Positions 25,434-34,171 of a DNA stretch of 37,372 nt are shown here, piece after piece. The notes below the pieces were generated by a model. That model searched no databases. It was given only the letters and a program-made list of their open reading frames with translations, and had not been told where the DNA came from. Positions within the stretch are counted from its first letter, which is position 1. Each line of letters starts with the position of its first letter. The translations under genes and the position numbers were made by a program. This stretch comes from Tissierellia bacterium. GTDB lineage: Bacteria > Bacillota > Clostridia > Tissierellales > Tepidimicrobiaceae. The stretch is taken from assembly GCA_012728725.1 (NCBI GenBank), contig JAAYEM010000067.1, positions 1 through 37,372 of the forward strand, given 5' to 3'.

Positions 25434-25815
25434 TAATCGCTTTTTATGTTATGGCAAAGATATTTAAATATCTCTGCCTTAACTACAAGGATAAATTTTA
25501 ACTGACAAATCCATATTATACAGCTTTACAGGTGGATGGCTATTTATAATTCCTCACATAATTGGACTATCAAATACCCTGGTTTATTATATAATAATAT
25601 CAGACAACCAAAGTTCAACTTGTATAAACTTATCAGAAAATTGTCACCTTAAATTAAAATCATTATAATAAAAAAACCTTAATATGTCAATAATTTCAGA
25701 CAAAAAAACAAGTATATAAATCAAAAGATGTATTTAACAATAATTAACCTAAAATACAAGTTTTTTTCATATTTTCGCTAGTATTATTGGATTTATTGTT
25801 ATATAATTTATTATT

Positions 25816-25865
25816 ATGGGATGATATGTAGGATAGTTGTATGGGATGATATGTAGGATAGTTGT
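25816..25865. repeat. Perfect tandem duplication, 25 bases x 2
   Basis: The unit running from 25816 to 25840 (ATGGGATGATATGTAGGATAGTTGT) is repeated exactly at 25841-25865. Each copy ends in a TTGTA half-site, and the second copy lies seven bases before the -35 of the DUF624 promoter. Confidence 0.9.
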
Positions 25866-25872
25866 ACACAGA

Positions 25873-25923
25873 TTGACAAATTCTATTTTTCCCTTTAAAG
25901 TTAAAATATGTACTTTTGTATAC
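25873..25923 (+). promoter_or_regulatory. Promoter and candidate operator of the DUF624 gene
   Basis: TTGACA (25873-25878) and TAAAGT (25896-25901) are 17 bases apart. ATGTACTTTTGTATAC at about 25907-25922 covers the expected transcription start and resembles the pair of half-sites over the GH127 promoter. Confidence 0.45.
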
Positions 25924-25949
25924 CATAATTTTTTAATAGAGGGGATTTT

Positions 25950-26636
25950 ATGTTTTTTAAGAATTACTACAAACCAGGACCAGGGGTAGATAAAAACGCC
26001 CCTCCCAAAAAAGGTCTAGCCTTATATATAGATCTTTTAACCATTGATTTTTGGGGTTTTGTTGGCTTAAATATGCTGTATGTAATTTTTTGTATTCCCA
26101 TAATAACCATAGGAGGAGCAACTTTAGCATATACTGAATTATGCTGTAAACTAATAAGGAAGGAGCCTGTACTCACCCTTACCGATTTTTTAATTAGTTT
26201 CAAAGAAAATTTTAAGAAGGGGATTTTTCTTAGCTTAATACTTCTATTGGTTTTATTTGACCTATTCATTATATACACCAATGCAATTGCTTATTTGGAT
26301 AAGGGATTAGGTTCCCAAGAAATAGCTTTTTGGGCAATAATTAGTATATTTAGCATCATATTAACCTCCTTACTGGCCTATCTAATGCCAATGATGTCTA
26401 ATTTGGATTTAAATTTTCTATTTCAACTTAAAAATGCTTTTATATTGATGATAGTAGGCGGTTTTAGGACCATTGTAGTTTCAGCCTTCAATATAGCCCT
26501 ATTCATTTTGACTGTTATCTATTTCCCCCTTTCAGGGATAGTATTCTTTATACTAGGATTCTATATTTTAATTTTTACAAATTGTTTCTTTACCTGGCCT
26601 TTAATTGAAAAATATGTGGTTTTACAAGAGGAATAG
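25950..26636 (+). CDS. DUF624 (YesL-like) membrane protein
   Basis: The 228-residue protein has five or six hydrophobic segments and the DUF624 opening: FFKNYYKPGPGVDKNAPPKKG, then LTIDFWGFVGLNMLYVIFCIPIITIGG. Family members are common in carbohydrate-utilisation operons of Bacillota, next to CUT1 importers, but their function is unknown; an accessory role to the transporter is plausible. GAGGGG precedes the ATG. It lies divergent from the binding-protein operon and 122 bases before araR, so it may be cotranscribed with the repressor gene. Confidence 0.85.
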   Translation: MFFKNYYKPGPGVDKNAPPKKGLALYIDLLTIDFWGFVGLNMLYVIFCIPIITIGGATLAYTELCCKLIRKEPVLTLTDFLISFKENFKKGIFLSLILLLVLFDLFIIYTNAIAYLDKGLGSQEIAFWAIISIFSIILTSLLAYLMPMMSNLDLNFLFQLKNAFILMIVGGFRTIVVSAFNIALFILTVIYFPLSGIVFFILGFYILIFTNCFFTWPLIEKYVVLQEE

Positions 26637-26758
26637 CATGGAAGCAGAAACCATATGGAAAGCTTATATTACCTATGGATAATTTACTTGTAAGCATAGT
26701 ATTTAATTAGATTAAAATATTTTTATTGGTAATGATTAAATACATTGAGGTGAAATAC

Positions 26759-27835
26759 ATGAGAAAAAAGGTACCAAAATATATTCAACTGGCTGAAGAG
26801 TTTAAAGAAAGGATAGCAAAGGAAGGACTGGAAAAAGGAGATAAGTTCTATACAGAACATGCCCTTTCTCAGATGTACTCTGTCAGCAGGCAGACTGTAA
26901 GGCGGGCAATCAATATTCTTGTCAACCAACAGATTCTCGAAAGCAGGCAGGGAAGTGGAACCTATGTTGCTACCCCTACCCATGTGCAGAGGCCTAAAAC
27001 TAAGACCATAGGTGTAATTATAACCTATTTTGGTGAATACATATTCCCCAGCATTATAAATGGAATAGAATCGGTAATAAGCAGCAGGGGATACAAGATG
27101 CAGCTAGCCAGCACCAGGAACGATGTAGAAAATGAGGCTAGGGCATTAAAATCCATGCTTGATGCAGGAGTGGATGCCTTTATAATAGAGCCTACCAAGA
27201 GTGCCTTGCCTAATGGAAATATGTATTTATATAATGAGATCTCCAATAAAAATATACCCTTGATTTTTTTAAATTCCTATTATCCAGGAATGGATTTCCC
27301 ATACATTGCCTTGGACGATGTAAAGGCAGGCTATCTGGCAACTAAGTATTTGATAGAAAATGGCCATAAAAAGATTGCCCTTTGTTTAAAATCGGATGAT
27401 ATGCAGGGCCACCTGCGCTATAAGGGAGCCATGGCTGCTGCCCATGATAACAATGTTACAATATCCATGAAAAATGTGATGTGGTTTACCACAGAGGATA
27501 TTAAATATTTTGAGGAAGATAGGAATAGGATCCTAAGGTATATAAATAACTGTACAGCCCTTTTCTGTTATAATGATCAGATTGCCGCCAAGGTCTTAAA
27601 AATACTGCAGGAGGAAGGTTGCAATATTCCAGAGGATTATTCCATAGTAAGTATAGATGATGAAAAACAAGCTGCCCTTTGTTCTCCAGCCCTTACCACT
27701 GTAGCCCATCCTAAAAAACTTTTAGGCATTAAAATAGCCGAGTCCATATTTCACCTTCTAGCAGGTGAAAAATGTAATACCATTAAATTTGAACCTGAGT
27801 TAGTAGTTAGGGATTCAGTAAAAAGAATATTGTAA
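26759..27835 (+). CDS. araR: AraR-type arabinose repressor (GntR DNA-binding, LacI effector domain)
   Basis: The 358-residue regulator has an N-terminal GntR winged helix (residues 5-70: PKYIQLAEEFKERIA, LSQMYSVSRQTVRRAINILV, RQGSGTYVA). A LacI/periplasmic-binding-like domain follows (KTIGVIITYFGEYIFPSIINGIES, FLNSYYPGMDFPYIALDD, ALFCYNDQIAAKVLKIL, SIVSIDDEKQAALCSPALTTV). This chimera is diagnostic of AraR, which leaves its operators when it binds L-arabinose. GAGGTG six bases before the ATG at 26759 sets the start; the frame is open from 26726. It sits between the two arabinose operons and probably controls both. Confidence 0.92.
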   Translation: MRKKVPKYIQLAEEFKERIAKEGLEKGDKFYTEHALSQMYSVSRQTVRRAINILVNQQILESRQGSGTYVATPTHVQRPKTKTIGVIITYFGEYIFPSIINGIESVISSRGYKMQLASTRNDVENEARALKSMLDAGVDAFIIEPTKSALPNGNMYLYNEISNKNIPLIFLNSYYPGMDFPYIALDDVKAGYLATKYLIENGHKKIALCLKSDDMQGHLRYKGAMAAAHDNNVTISMKNVMWFTTEDIKYFEEDRNRILRYINNCTALFCYNDQIAAKVLKILQEEGCNIPEDYSIVSIDDEKQAALCSPALTTVAHPKKLLGIKIAESIFHLLAGEKCNTIKFEPELVVRDSVKRIL

Positions 27836-27842
27836 AAAGTGA

Positions 27843-27870
27843 GCATTTACTGGAATGGTAAATGCTTTTT
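27843..27870 (+). terminator. Terminator of araR
   Basis: GCATTTAC (27843-27850) pairs with GTAAATGC (27858-27865), followed by seven T. Confidence 0.8.
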
Positions 27871-27898
27871 TTAGTACAATTTTTTAAATTTGTACTAA
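27871..27898. promoter_or_regulatory. Candidate AraR operator upstream of the GH127-ara promoter
   Basis: TTAGTACAA (27871-27879) and TTGTACTAA (27890-27898) form a perfect 9-base inverted repeat with a 10-base centre. It lies 28 bases before the -35. The GTAC-centred halves match the general form of AraR sites. Confidence 0.5.
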
Positions 27899-27910
27899 AA
27901 GCTTAAAAAA

Positions 27911-27956
27911 TGTACACCTTTTTGTATTGACTATTATATGGAATTTAATTTATAAT
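27911..27956 (+). promoter_or_regulatory. Promoter of the GH127-araADB operon with overlapping half-sites
   Basis: TTGACT (27927-27932) and TATAAT (27951-27956) are 18 bases apart. TGTACACCTTTTTGTAT (27911-27927) abuts the -35, so a bound repressor would block polymerase. A leader of about 80 bases follows to the GTG start. Confidence 0.6.
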
Positions 27957-28040
27957 TTTAATTACAATAAGTACATATTTAGTATTAATGTGTTCAATAA
28001 AACTTTTTATCAAACAAGTTAATTAAAAGGAGGTATTAAT

Positions 28041-30308
28041 GTGAATTTTAAGGATATTGAAAGGCTTATAGACATGGATATAGAAAGAATCTATCTAGGC
28101 AATTTGTCCACGGTAGAAGCAGACCTTAATCTCCCTTTGAAAGGAGAAAACGGAACCATTTTCAGCTGGCAATCATCCCATGAATACCTATTATCCAATG
28201 ATGGCAAGGTAAACCGTCCTCATTTTGGTGCAGGTAACAGACAAGTTACTTTAACCCTGACTGCAACAAATCAAGGCATAACAAAGACCAAGGCCTTCAC
28301 GGTAAATATCCTGGAAAAAGAATATCCCTTCAAAGTAAAATCAGTCTATCCAATTACCATATACACAAAGGTGGGACAAGTCCCTGATCTTCCTGCCCAC
28401 GTGGTAGTTTTTAATGATCGCAATGAAGATATAGTCATTCCCGTTAAATGGGAAGAAGTTGAAAAATCTATGGTAGAAAGGGAAGGGGAATTTGTGGTTA
28501 AAGGCCTAGTAAAGGATAAGGCTACAGCCCAAGCAAAAGTTATAGTGACCAATGATGAAAATCTATTATCCCCTAAATTAGATAAGGAAAAAGTGGTTCA
28601 TTTTCGCCATATCAAGGATGTAGAATTGCTACCCCAAAGCGACTTTTATGATCAACAGCAAAGATTCCTTGAATGCCTATTAAACATTGATGATGACAGC
28701 ATGTTGTATAATTTTAGATGTGCAGCTGGTCTAGATACTAAAGGAGCTAAGCCTATGACAGGCTGGGATGCCCCTGAATGTAAATTAAAGGGACACACCA
28801 CAGGCCATTATCTATCCAGTCTTGCTCTGTGCTACGGAGCTACAGGAAATGAAAAAATAAAATCTAAACTCGACTATATGGTAGATGAACTTTATAAATG
28901 CCAGGAAGAAATGGCCAAATATCCTGATAAATTTGCACCTGGGTTTTTGAGCGGCTACGATGAGGAACAATTTGATCTGCTAGAAGAATACACTACATAT
29001 CCCACCATCTGGGCACCCTACTATACCCTTCATAAGATTATGGCCGGCCTAAGGGACTGCTATCTAATAGCTGAAAATTCCAAAGCCCTTGAAATACTAA
29101 AGGGTATAGGGCTGTGGGTTTATAACCGCTTAAGCAAGCTTACAAAGGCCCAAAGGGATAAGATGTGGTCCTTGTATATTGCAGGTGAATATGGAGGAAT
29201 TAATGAAGTTTTGGCAGATTTGTACATTATCACAGGAGATGAAAGATACCTAGAAGCAAGTAAATATTTTGATAACGATAAGCTTTACCTGCCCATGAAG
29301 ATGAAAATAGATGCCCTGGGCAACCTTCATGCAAATCAGCATATCCCTCAAATTGTCGGTTGTCTAAGACAGTTCGATGCAAGCAAGGAAAAAGAAAGGT
29401 ATGAAATAGCAGAAACCTTTTGGAATTTTGTAACTGAAAACCATATATATTCCATAGGGGGTACAGGGGAAACTGAAATGTTTAAACCTGCAAGGCAGAT
29501 AGCTAAGTTCATATCAGAAAAGACTGCAGAAAGCTGTGCCAGCTATAATATGCTTAAATTAACAGGAATGCTTTATGAATACAACCCCGATCCCAGATAC
29601 ATGGATTACTATGAGCTAACAGTTACAAATCACATCCTTTCCAGTGGAGATATATCAGGACCTACAGGTGGCAGTACTTATTTTATGCCTAGCAATCCAG
29701 GGGCACAGAAAACATTTAGCATTACTGAAAATTCCTGCTGTCATGGTACAGGTTTGGAAAACCACTTTAAATACGGTAAATATATATACGCAAAATCCAA
29801 AGATTCACTTTATATCAATCTATTTATCCCAAGTAAACTTAATACAGAAGAGGCTGATATTGAACTATTAACTGATATAGATAAAACTAATTTTAATGTC
29901 ACAGTTAAGATTAACCATCTTAATGGCAAAAGTATCAAGATTAGAAGGCCTTCATGGTCAGAGGATATAAAGATAAGGGTAAATGGGTCAGAAATAGAAG
30001 CAAATGCAGAAGGTGGATACTTTACCTTTGAAATAGAAAAGGGAACTATTGAATTGATATTTACTTGCAAAGGATATCTATCCAAATGTGTAGATGATGA
30101 AAAAACAGCTAGCATCTGCTGGGGACCCTATGTTTTAGCTATCTTATCAGAGGAAACTGAATTTATAAGCTTGGATATAGACGATGAAACAGTAGGAGAC
30201 AGGCTATTACATGAGGGTAATTTGAAATTTACATTGGAAGACTATAAATTAATGCCCCTGAATAGAATTAATAAGGAAAAATACCATCTTTATGTTAAAT
30301 TAAAATAA
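28041..30308 (+). CDS. GH127 beta-L-arabinofuranosidase (DUF1680), cytoplasmic
   Basis: The 755-residue enzyme has N-terminal Ig-like modules (residues about 12-95 atypical, 98-172 Big_4-like), then the GH127 (alpha/alpha)6 barrel and beta-sandwich. E497-x-C499 (ESCASYNMLKLTG) and C566-C567 (NSCCHGTGLE) correspond to the zinc/cysteine site described for Bifidobacterium HypBA1, where a cysteine is the nucleophile. It should release L-arabinofuranose from beta-linked arabinosides. No signal peptide is present, so it works inside the cell on imported oligosaccharides. GTG start, seven bases after AAAGGAGG. It is the first gene of the operon with araA, araD and araB. Confidence 0.88.
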   Translation: MNFKDIERLIDMDIERIYLGNLSTVEADLNLPLKGENGTIFSWQSSHEYLLSNDGKVNRPHFGAGNRQVTLTLTATNQGITKTKAFTVNILEKEYPFKVKSVYPITIYTKVGQVPDLPAHVVVFNDRNEDIVIPVKWEEVEKSMVEREGEFVVKGLVKDKATAQAKVIVTNDENLLSPKLDKEKVVHFRHIKDVELLPQSDFYDQQQRFLECLLNIDDDSMLYNFRCAAGLDTKGAKPMTGWDAPECKLKGHTTGHYLSSLALCYGATGNEKIKSKLDYMVDELYKCQEEMAKYPDKFAPGFLSGYDEEQFDLLEEYTTYPTIWAPYYTLHKIMAGLRDCYLIAENSKALEILKGIGLWVYNRLSKLTKAQRDKMWSLYIAGEYGGINEVLADLYIITGDERYLEASKYFDNDKLYLPMKMKIDALGNLHANQHIPQIVGCLRQFDASKEKERYEIAETFWNFVTENHIYSIGGTGETEMFKPARQIAKFISEKTAESCASYNMLKLTGMLYEYNPDPRYMDYYELTVTNHILSSGDISGPTGGSTYFMPSNPGAQKTFSITENSCCHGTGLENHFKYGKYIYAKSKDSLYINLFIPSKLNTEEADIELLTDIDKTNFNVTVKINHLNGKSIKIRRPSWSEDIKIRVNGSEIEANAEGGYFTFEIEKGTIELIFTCKGYLSKCVDDEKTASICWGPYVLAILSEETEFISLDIDDETVGDRLLHEGNLKFTLEDYKLMPLNRINKEKYHLYVKLK

Positions 30309-30326
30309 TTGATATGGAGGTATAAT

Positions 30327-31805
30327 ATGGACGTTCGCAATTATAAATTTTGGTTTGTTGTAGGTAGTCAGACCTTATATGGACAGGAGGTATTAGATAC
30401 CGTAGATGCCCGTGGCAGGGAAATGGCAGATAAGATGACTAAATCAGGCAATCTGCCCTGGCCACTAGAATATAAGGGGACTGTAAAGTCCAATGATGAA
30501 ATCCTTTCAATAGTGACAGAAGCAAATACTAGCCCTGAGTGTGCAGGCCTTGTGGTATGGATGCACACCTTTAGCCCAAGTAAAATGTGGATAAATGGGC
30601 TAGTAAATTTACAAAAGCCCTATTGCCACTTTGCTACCCAATACAATCGTACAATACCAAATGAAGAAATCGATATGGACTTTATGAACCTAAATCAAGC
30701 AGCCCATGGAGATAGGGAACATGGATTTATAGCAGCTAGATTAAGAAATAGAAGAAAAATTATTGCAGGTTACTGGGAAGATGAAGATGTTCAGATCCGT
30801 TTAGGCAACTGGATGAGGAGTGCTGTAGGAGCCTGCTTTAGCAAACAGGTAAAGGTAATGAGATTTGGCGATAATATGCGGGAGGTTGCAGTAACTGAAG
30901 GGGACAAGGTGGAAGCCCAGATTAAGTTTGGTTGGCAGGTTAATACATGGCCTGTAGGGGAGCTGGTAGAGTATATAAATAAGGTCACTGCTCAAGAGGT
31001 AGATGAATTGATTAAAGAGTATGCAGAACTATATGTATTAAACACCGATGATATTGAATCGGTAAGATACCAGGCAAAATGCGAAATTGCAATTAAAAAG
31101 ATGCTGGAAAGGGAAAATTGTGTAGCCTTTACCAATACCTTTGAAGACCTACATGGTATGGAACAACTACCTGGCTTGGCAACCCAAAGATTACTAGCCC
31201 AAGGGTATGGATATGGAGCTGAAGGAGACTGGAAGACAAGCGCCTTGACTGCCATAATGAAGGCAATGGCTACAGGCCTTGAAGGTGGAACAGGCTTTAT
31301 GGAAGACTATACCTATGATCTAACAAAAGGCAATGAATTATCCCTAGGTGCCCATATGCTGGAAGTATGTCCTACCCTTGCAGGCCACAAACCTAGAATT
31401 GAAGTTCATCCATTGGGAATTGGAGGCAAAAACCCTCCTGCAAGGCTGGTATTTGAAGGTAAACCAGGTAAGGCTATCGTTGCTACACTAATTGATTTGG
31501 GTGGCCGCTTCCGCCTAATATGCCAAGATATAGAATGTGTTAAACCTATATATCAAATGCCTAACCTTCCTGTTGCCAGGGTTATGTGGAAACCCCTTCC
31601 TGATTTACTAACAGGAGTAGAGGCGTGGATACTAGCCGGAGGAGCCCATCATACAGTATTAAGCTATGCCTTAAATGCAGAACATATGGAAGACCTAGCA
31701 GAAATCTGGGGAATAGAGTTTGTTCACATTTCCAAGGATACAGACATTAAAAGCCTAAAAAATGAGCTATTCCTTAAGGATTTAGCCTGGAAATTACAAG
31801 TGTAG
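30327..31805 (+). CDS. araA: L-arabinose isomerase
   Basis: The 492-residue enzyme interconverts L-arabinose and L-ribulose. Family features include the start YKFWFVVGSQTLYGQE and the manganese-site residues in GYGAEGDWK, GGTGFMEDYTY, LGAHMLEVCP and the late GGAHHTVLSY. Length is normal (about 495-500). TGGAGG six bases before the ATG at 30327 decides the start, 18 bases after the GH127 stop. The araD gene follows after nine bases. All key residues are present, so it should be active. Confidence 0.96.
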   Translation: MDVRNYKFWFVVGSQTLYGQEVLDTVDARGREMADKMTKSGNLPWPLEYKGTVKSNDEILSIVTEANTSPECAGLVVWMHTFSPSKMWINGLVNLQKPYCHFATQYNRTIPNEEIDMDFMNLNQAAHGDREHGFIAARLRNRRKIIAGYWEDEDVQIRLGNWMRSAVGACFSKQVKVMRFGDNMREVAVTEGDKVEAQIKFGWQVNTWPVGELVEYINKVTAQEVDELIKEYAELYVLNTDDIESVRYQAKCEIAIKKMLERENCVAFTNTFEDLHGMEQLPGLATQRLLAQGYGYGAEGDWKTSALTAIMKAMATGLEGGTGFMEDYTYDLTKGNELSLGAHMLEVCPTLAGHKPRIEVHPLGIGGKNPPARLVFEGKPGKAIVATLIDLGGRFRLICQDIECVKPIYQMPNLPVARVMWKPLPDLLTGVEAWILAGGAHHTVLSYALNAEHMEDLAEIWGIEFVHISKDTDIKSLKNELFLKDLAWKLQV

Positions 31806-31814
31806 GTGATTCTT

Positions 31815-32507
31815 ATGTATAAGGAATTAAAGAAAAGAGTATATGAAGCCAATATGCTGCTCCCCAAACATAAGCTTGTAAAGTTTACCTGGGGCAATGT
31901 TTCAGAGGTTGACAGAAATAATTCTGTAATAGGGATTAAACCTAGTGGTGTTAAATATGAAGATTTAACACCACAGGATATTGTAATAGTAGATCTTAAA
32001 ACTGGAAAGGTAGTAGAAGGGGATCTAAAACCCTCTTCCGATACTGAAACCCATCTTGAAATATACAGGGCCTTTGAAAATGTGGGGGGAGTTGTCCATA
32101 CTCACAGCCCCTGGGCCACAATATTTGCCCAGTTGGGAGAAGAAATACCTCCATTAGGAACTACACATGCCGATTACTTCTATGGAAATATACCTGTAAC
32201 CAGGCCTATGACAAAGGATGAAATAGCTACAGAATATGAAAAAAACACCGGAAAAGTTATAGTGGAAACCTTTAAAGATATATCCTATAAGGATATTCCC
32301 GCTGTGCTGGTTTACAGCCATGGACCCTTCGTTTGGGGCAAGGATGCAGATAATGCAGTCCACAATGCAGTTGTTTTGGAAGAGCTTGCTTTTATGGCCT
32401 GGCATTGCCTTATGATGAAAAGAGATCTTAAGAAGATACAAAAAGAGCTTTTGGATAAGCACTATCTAAGGAAGCATGGGAAAAATGCCTATTATGGACA
32501 GAAATAA
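31815..32507 (+). CDS. araD: L-ribulose-5-phosphate 4-epimerase
   Basis: The 230-residue class II aldolase-fold enzyme makes D-xylulose 5-phosphate from L-ribulose 5-phosphate. It has the phosphate-binding GNVSEVDR and [10 protein letters not shown] segments, zinc-site histidines in [13 protein letters not shown] and the later YSHGPFVWG, and [20 protein letters not shown] five bases before the ATG at 31815 sets the start rather than the GTG at 31806. It is the middle gene of araA-araD-araB, with the kinase 12 bases downstream. Confidence 0.95.
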   Translation: MYKELKKRVYEANMLLPKHKLVKFTWGNVSEVDRNNSVIGIKPSGVKYEDLTPQDIVIVDLKTGKVVEGDLKPSSDTETHLEIYRAFENVGGVVHTHSPWATIFAQLGEEIPPLGTTHADYFYGNIPVTRPMTKDEIATEYEKNTGKVIVETFKDISYKDIPAVLVYSHGPFVWGKDADNAVHNAVVLEELAFMAWHCLMMKRDLKKIQKELLDKHYLRKHGKNAYYGQK

Positions 32508-32519
32508 AGGAGGTAACCT

Positions 32520-34118
32520 ATGTCTTATGATAATATAAGGGAAATTATCTCATCGGGAGATATAAGCTTAGGAGTGGAATTTGGCTCCACCAGAATTAAG
32601 GCAGTCCTTACTGCTCCAGGAGGAAGGGTTATAACTACAGCCAGCTATAATTGGGAAAACCAACTAATAGATGGTATATTTACATACCCTCTGGAGGAAG
32701 TATGGATAGGCCTTAGGAAATGTTATAAAGATATAGCCCAGTATGTAAAGAAGGAATATGGACTTGAAATAACAAATATTTATTCAATGGGTTTTTCCGC
32801 CATGATGCACGGGTATCTGGTATTTGATAAGGATGGGGATTTGCTGGTACCCTTTAGGACCTGGCGCAATACCATAACTGGGGAAGCTGCTGATATATTA
32901 AGTAAACTATTTAATTTCAATATTCCCCAGAGATGGAGTATAGCCCATTTATACCAAAGCATGCTAAATAAGGAAGAACATATTGATAAAATTGATTTCC
33001 TTACCACCCTGGCAGGATATGTCCATTGGAAGGTTACTGGTGAAAGGGTTATAGGTATAGGTGATGGTTCAGGCATATTCCCTATAGATGACACCACCCT
33101 AGATTATGATAAAAATATGATGGCACAATTTGAAAAATTAGCCCAAAAAGGAGGCTATACCATTTCCCTTGAAAAGATATTCCCAAGGATACTACTAGCA
33201 GGGGAATCAGGAGGAAGGCTTACTAAAGAAGGAGCCCTTTTGATAGATCCAACGGGTACCTTACAAGAGGGAGCCCTAGTATGTCCCCCAGAAGGGGATG
33301 CGGGCACTGGTATGGTGGCCACCAATACCATAAGCCCTAGAACCGGAAATATATCCGCTGGTACTTCCATTTTTGCCATGATAGTTTTGGAGAAAAACCT
33401 ATCCAAATACTATACTGAAATAGATATAGTAACCACCCCTGTTGGGCATCCTGTGGCCATGGTCCACTGCAATACCTGTACATCGGATATAGATGCATGG
33501 GTTAAAGTGTTCTACGAATTTGCACGGAAAATAGACGGCAGCATAGATATATCTGATATCTATAATATACTGTATCATTCAGCTCTAGATGGAGAATACG
33601 ATTGTGGAGGTCTTATATCAGTTAATTATCTGTCTGATGAACCTGTGGCTGGAATTAAAGGGGGAGTTCCATTATTTATCAGAAAGGCAGATAGTGAATT
33701 CAATCTTTCTAACTTTATGAGAACCCATATTTATTCCAGCTTCGCCACTGTTAAAATTGGATTGGATCTATTATTTGATGAACAGAACATAAAAGTGGAT
33801 AGACTACTAGGCCATGGTGGACTATTTAAAATAGAAAAGATTGCCCAGCAAATGCTGGCCAGTGCCCTTGATACCCCTGTAGAGGTTACCAACACAGCAG
33901 GTGAAGGCGGAGCTTGGGGCATGGCAATTTTGGCCGAATATGCAGCCCATAAAGAAGAAAATCAATCCCTTGAAGATTACTTAAATACAAAAATATTTGT
34001 AGACACAGAATCTATAGTATGCTATCCAGATGAAGAGGAAAGGAAAGGCTTTAACAAGTTTTTTGAAAGATATAAAAGGGCTTTGAAAGTAGAAGATTTG
34101 GCAGTGGAAAAGCTATAA
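32520..34118 (+). CDS. araB: FGGY-family kinase, probable L-ribulokinase
   Basis: The 532-residue kinase has the FGGY/hexokinase fold: N-terminal LGVEFGSTRIKAVL phosphate loop, AMMHGYLVFD, RTWRNTITGEAA, the second-domain ISAGTSIFAMIVL and the nucleotide region LLGHGGLFKIEKIAQQMLA with NTAGEGGAWGMAIL. Its position after araA and araD makes L-ribulose the likely substrate. It does not look like the classical E. coli or Bacillus AraB; from memory, a non-classical ribulokinase (AraK) was reported in Clostridium acetobutylicum, and this may belong to that type. Automatic annotation might call it xylulokinase. AAAGGAGG precedes the ATG. Confidence 0.8.
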   Translation: MSYDNIREIISSGDISLGVEFGSTRIKAVLTAPGGRVITTASYNWENQLIDGIFTYPLEEVWIGLRKCYKDIAQYVKKEYGLEITNIYSMGFSAMMHGYLVFDKDGDLLVPFRTWRNTITGEAADILSKLFNFNIPQRWSIAHLYQSMLNKEEHIDKIDFLTTLAGYVHWKVTGERVIGIGDGSGIFPIDDTTLDYDKNMMAQFEKLAQKGGYTISLEKIFPRILLAGESGGRLTKEGALLIDPTGTLQEGALVCPPEGDAGTGMVATNTISPRTGNISAGTSIFAMIVLEKNLSKYYTEIDIVTTPVGHPVAMVHCNTCTSDIDAWVKVFYEFARKIDGSIDISDIYNILYHSALDGEYDCGGLISVNYLSDEPVAGIKGGVPLFIRKADSEFNLSNFMRTHIYSSFATVKIGLDLLFDEQNIKVDRLLGHGGLFKIEKIAQQMLASALDTPVEVTNTAGEGGAWGMAILAEYAAHKEENQSLEDYLNTKIFVDTESIVCYPDEEERKGFNKFFERYKRALKVEDLAVEKL

Positions 34119-34123
34119 ATACA

Positions 34124-34158
34124 AATAGGGAGGTAAAAATTTTGTCTACCTCCCTATT
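34124..34158. terminator. Bidirectional terminator between araB and the transporter pseudogene
   Basis: AATAGGGAGGTA (34124-34135) pairs perfectly with 34147-34158. It lies between convergent genes. Confidence 0.8.
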
Positions 34159-34171
34159 ATTATCATAATAT

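Larger units (their letters stand above)
25317..25949. other. Divergent regulatory region of the arabinose island
   Basis: No gene is seen in these 633 bases. They hold two palindromes near the transporter start, a GGCA-AGATATTTAAATATCT-type hairpin at about 25452-25478, several TTGTAY half-sites, a tandem 25-base duplication (25816-25865) and the promoter of the DUF624 gene. The hairpin shares ATGGCAAAGATA with the intercistronic hairpin at 23901-23939. Confidence 0.6.

Noticed and set aside
25816-25865. CRISPR-like or larger satellite array
   Set aside because: Only two adjacent identical 25-base units with no spacer are present, so it is a simple tandem duplication.
25744-25926. A 60-codon minus-strand frame across the tandem duplication
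   Set aside because: It covers the DUF624 promoter and the repeat, has no ribosome site and shows low-complexity Asn/Tyr/Ser composition from AT-rich DNA.
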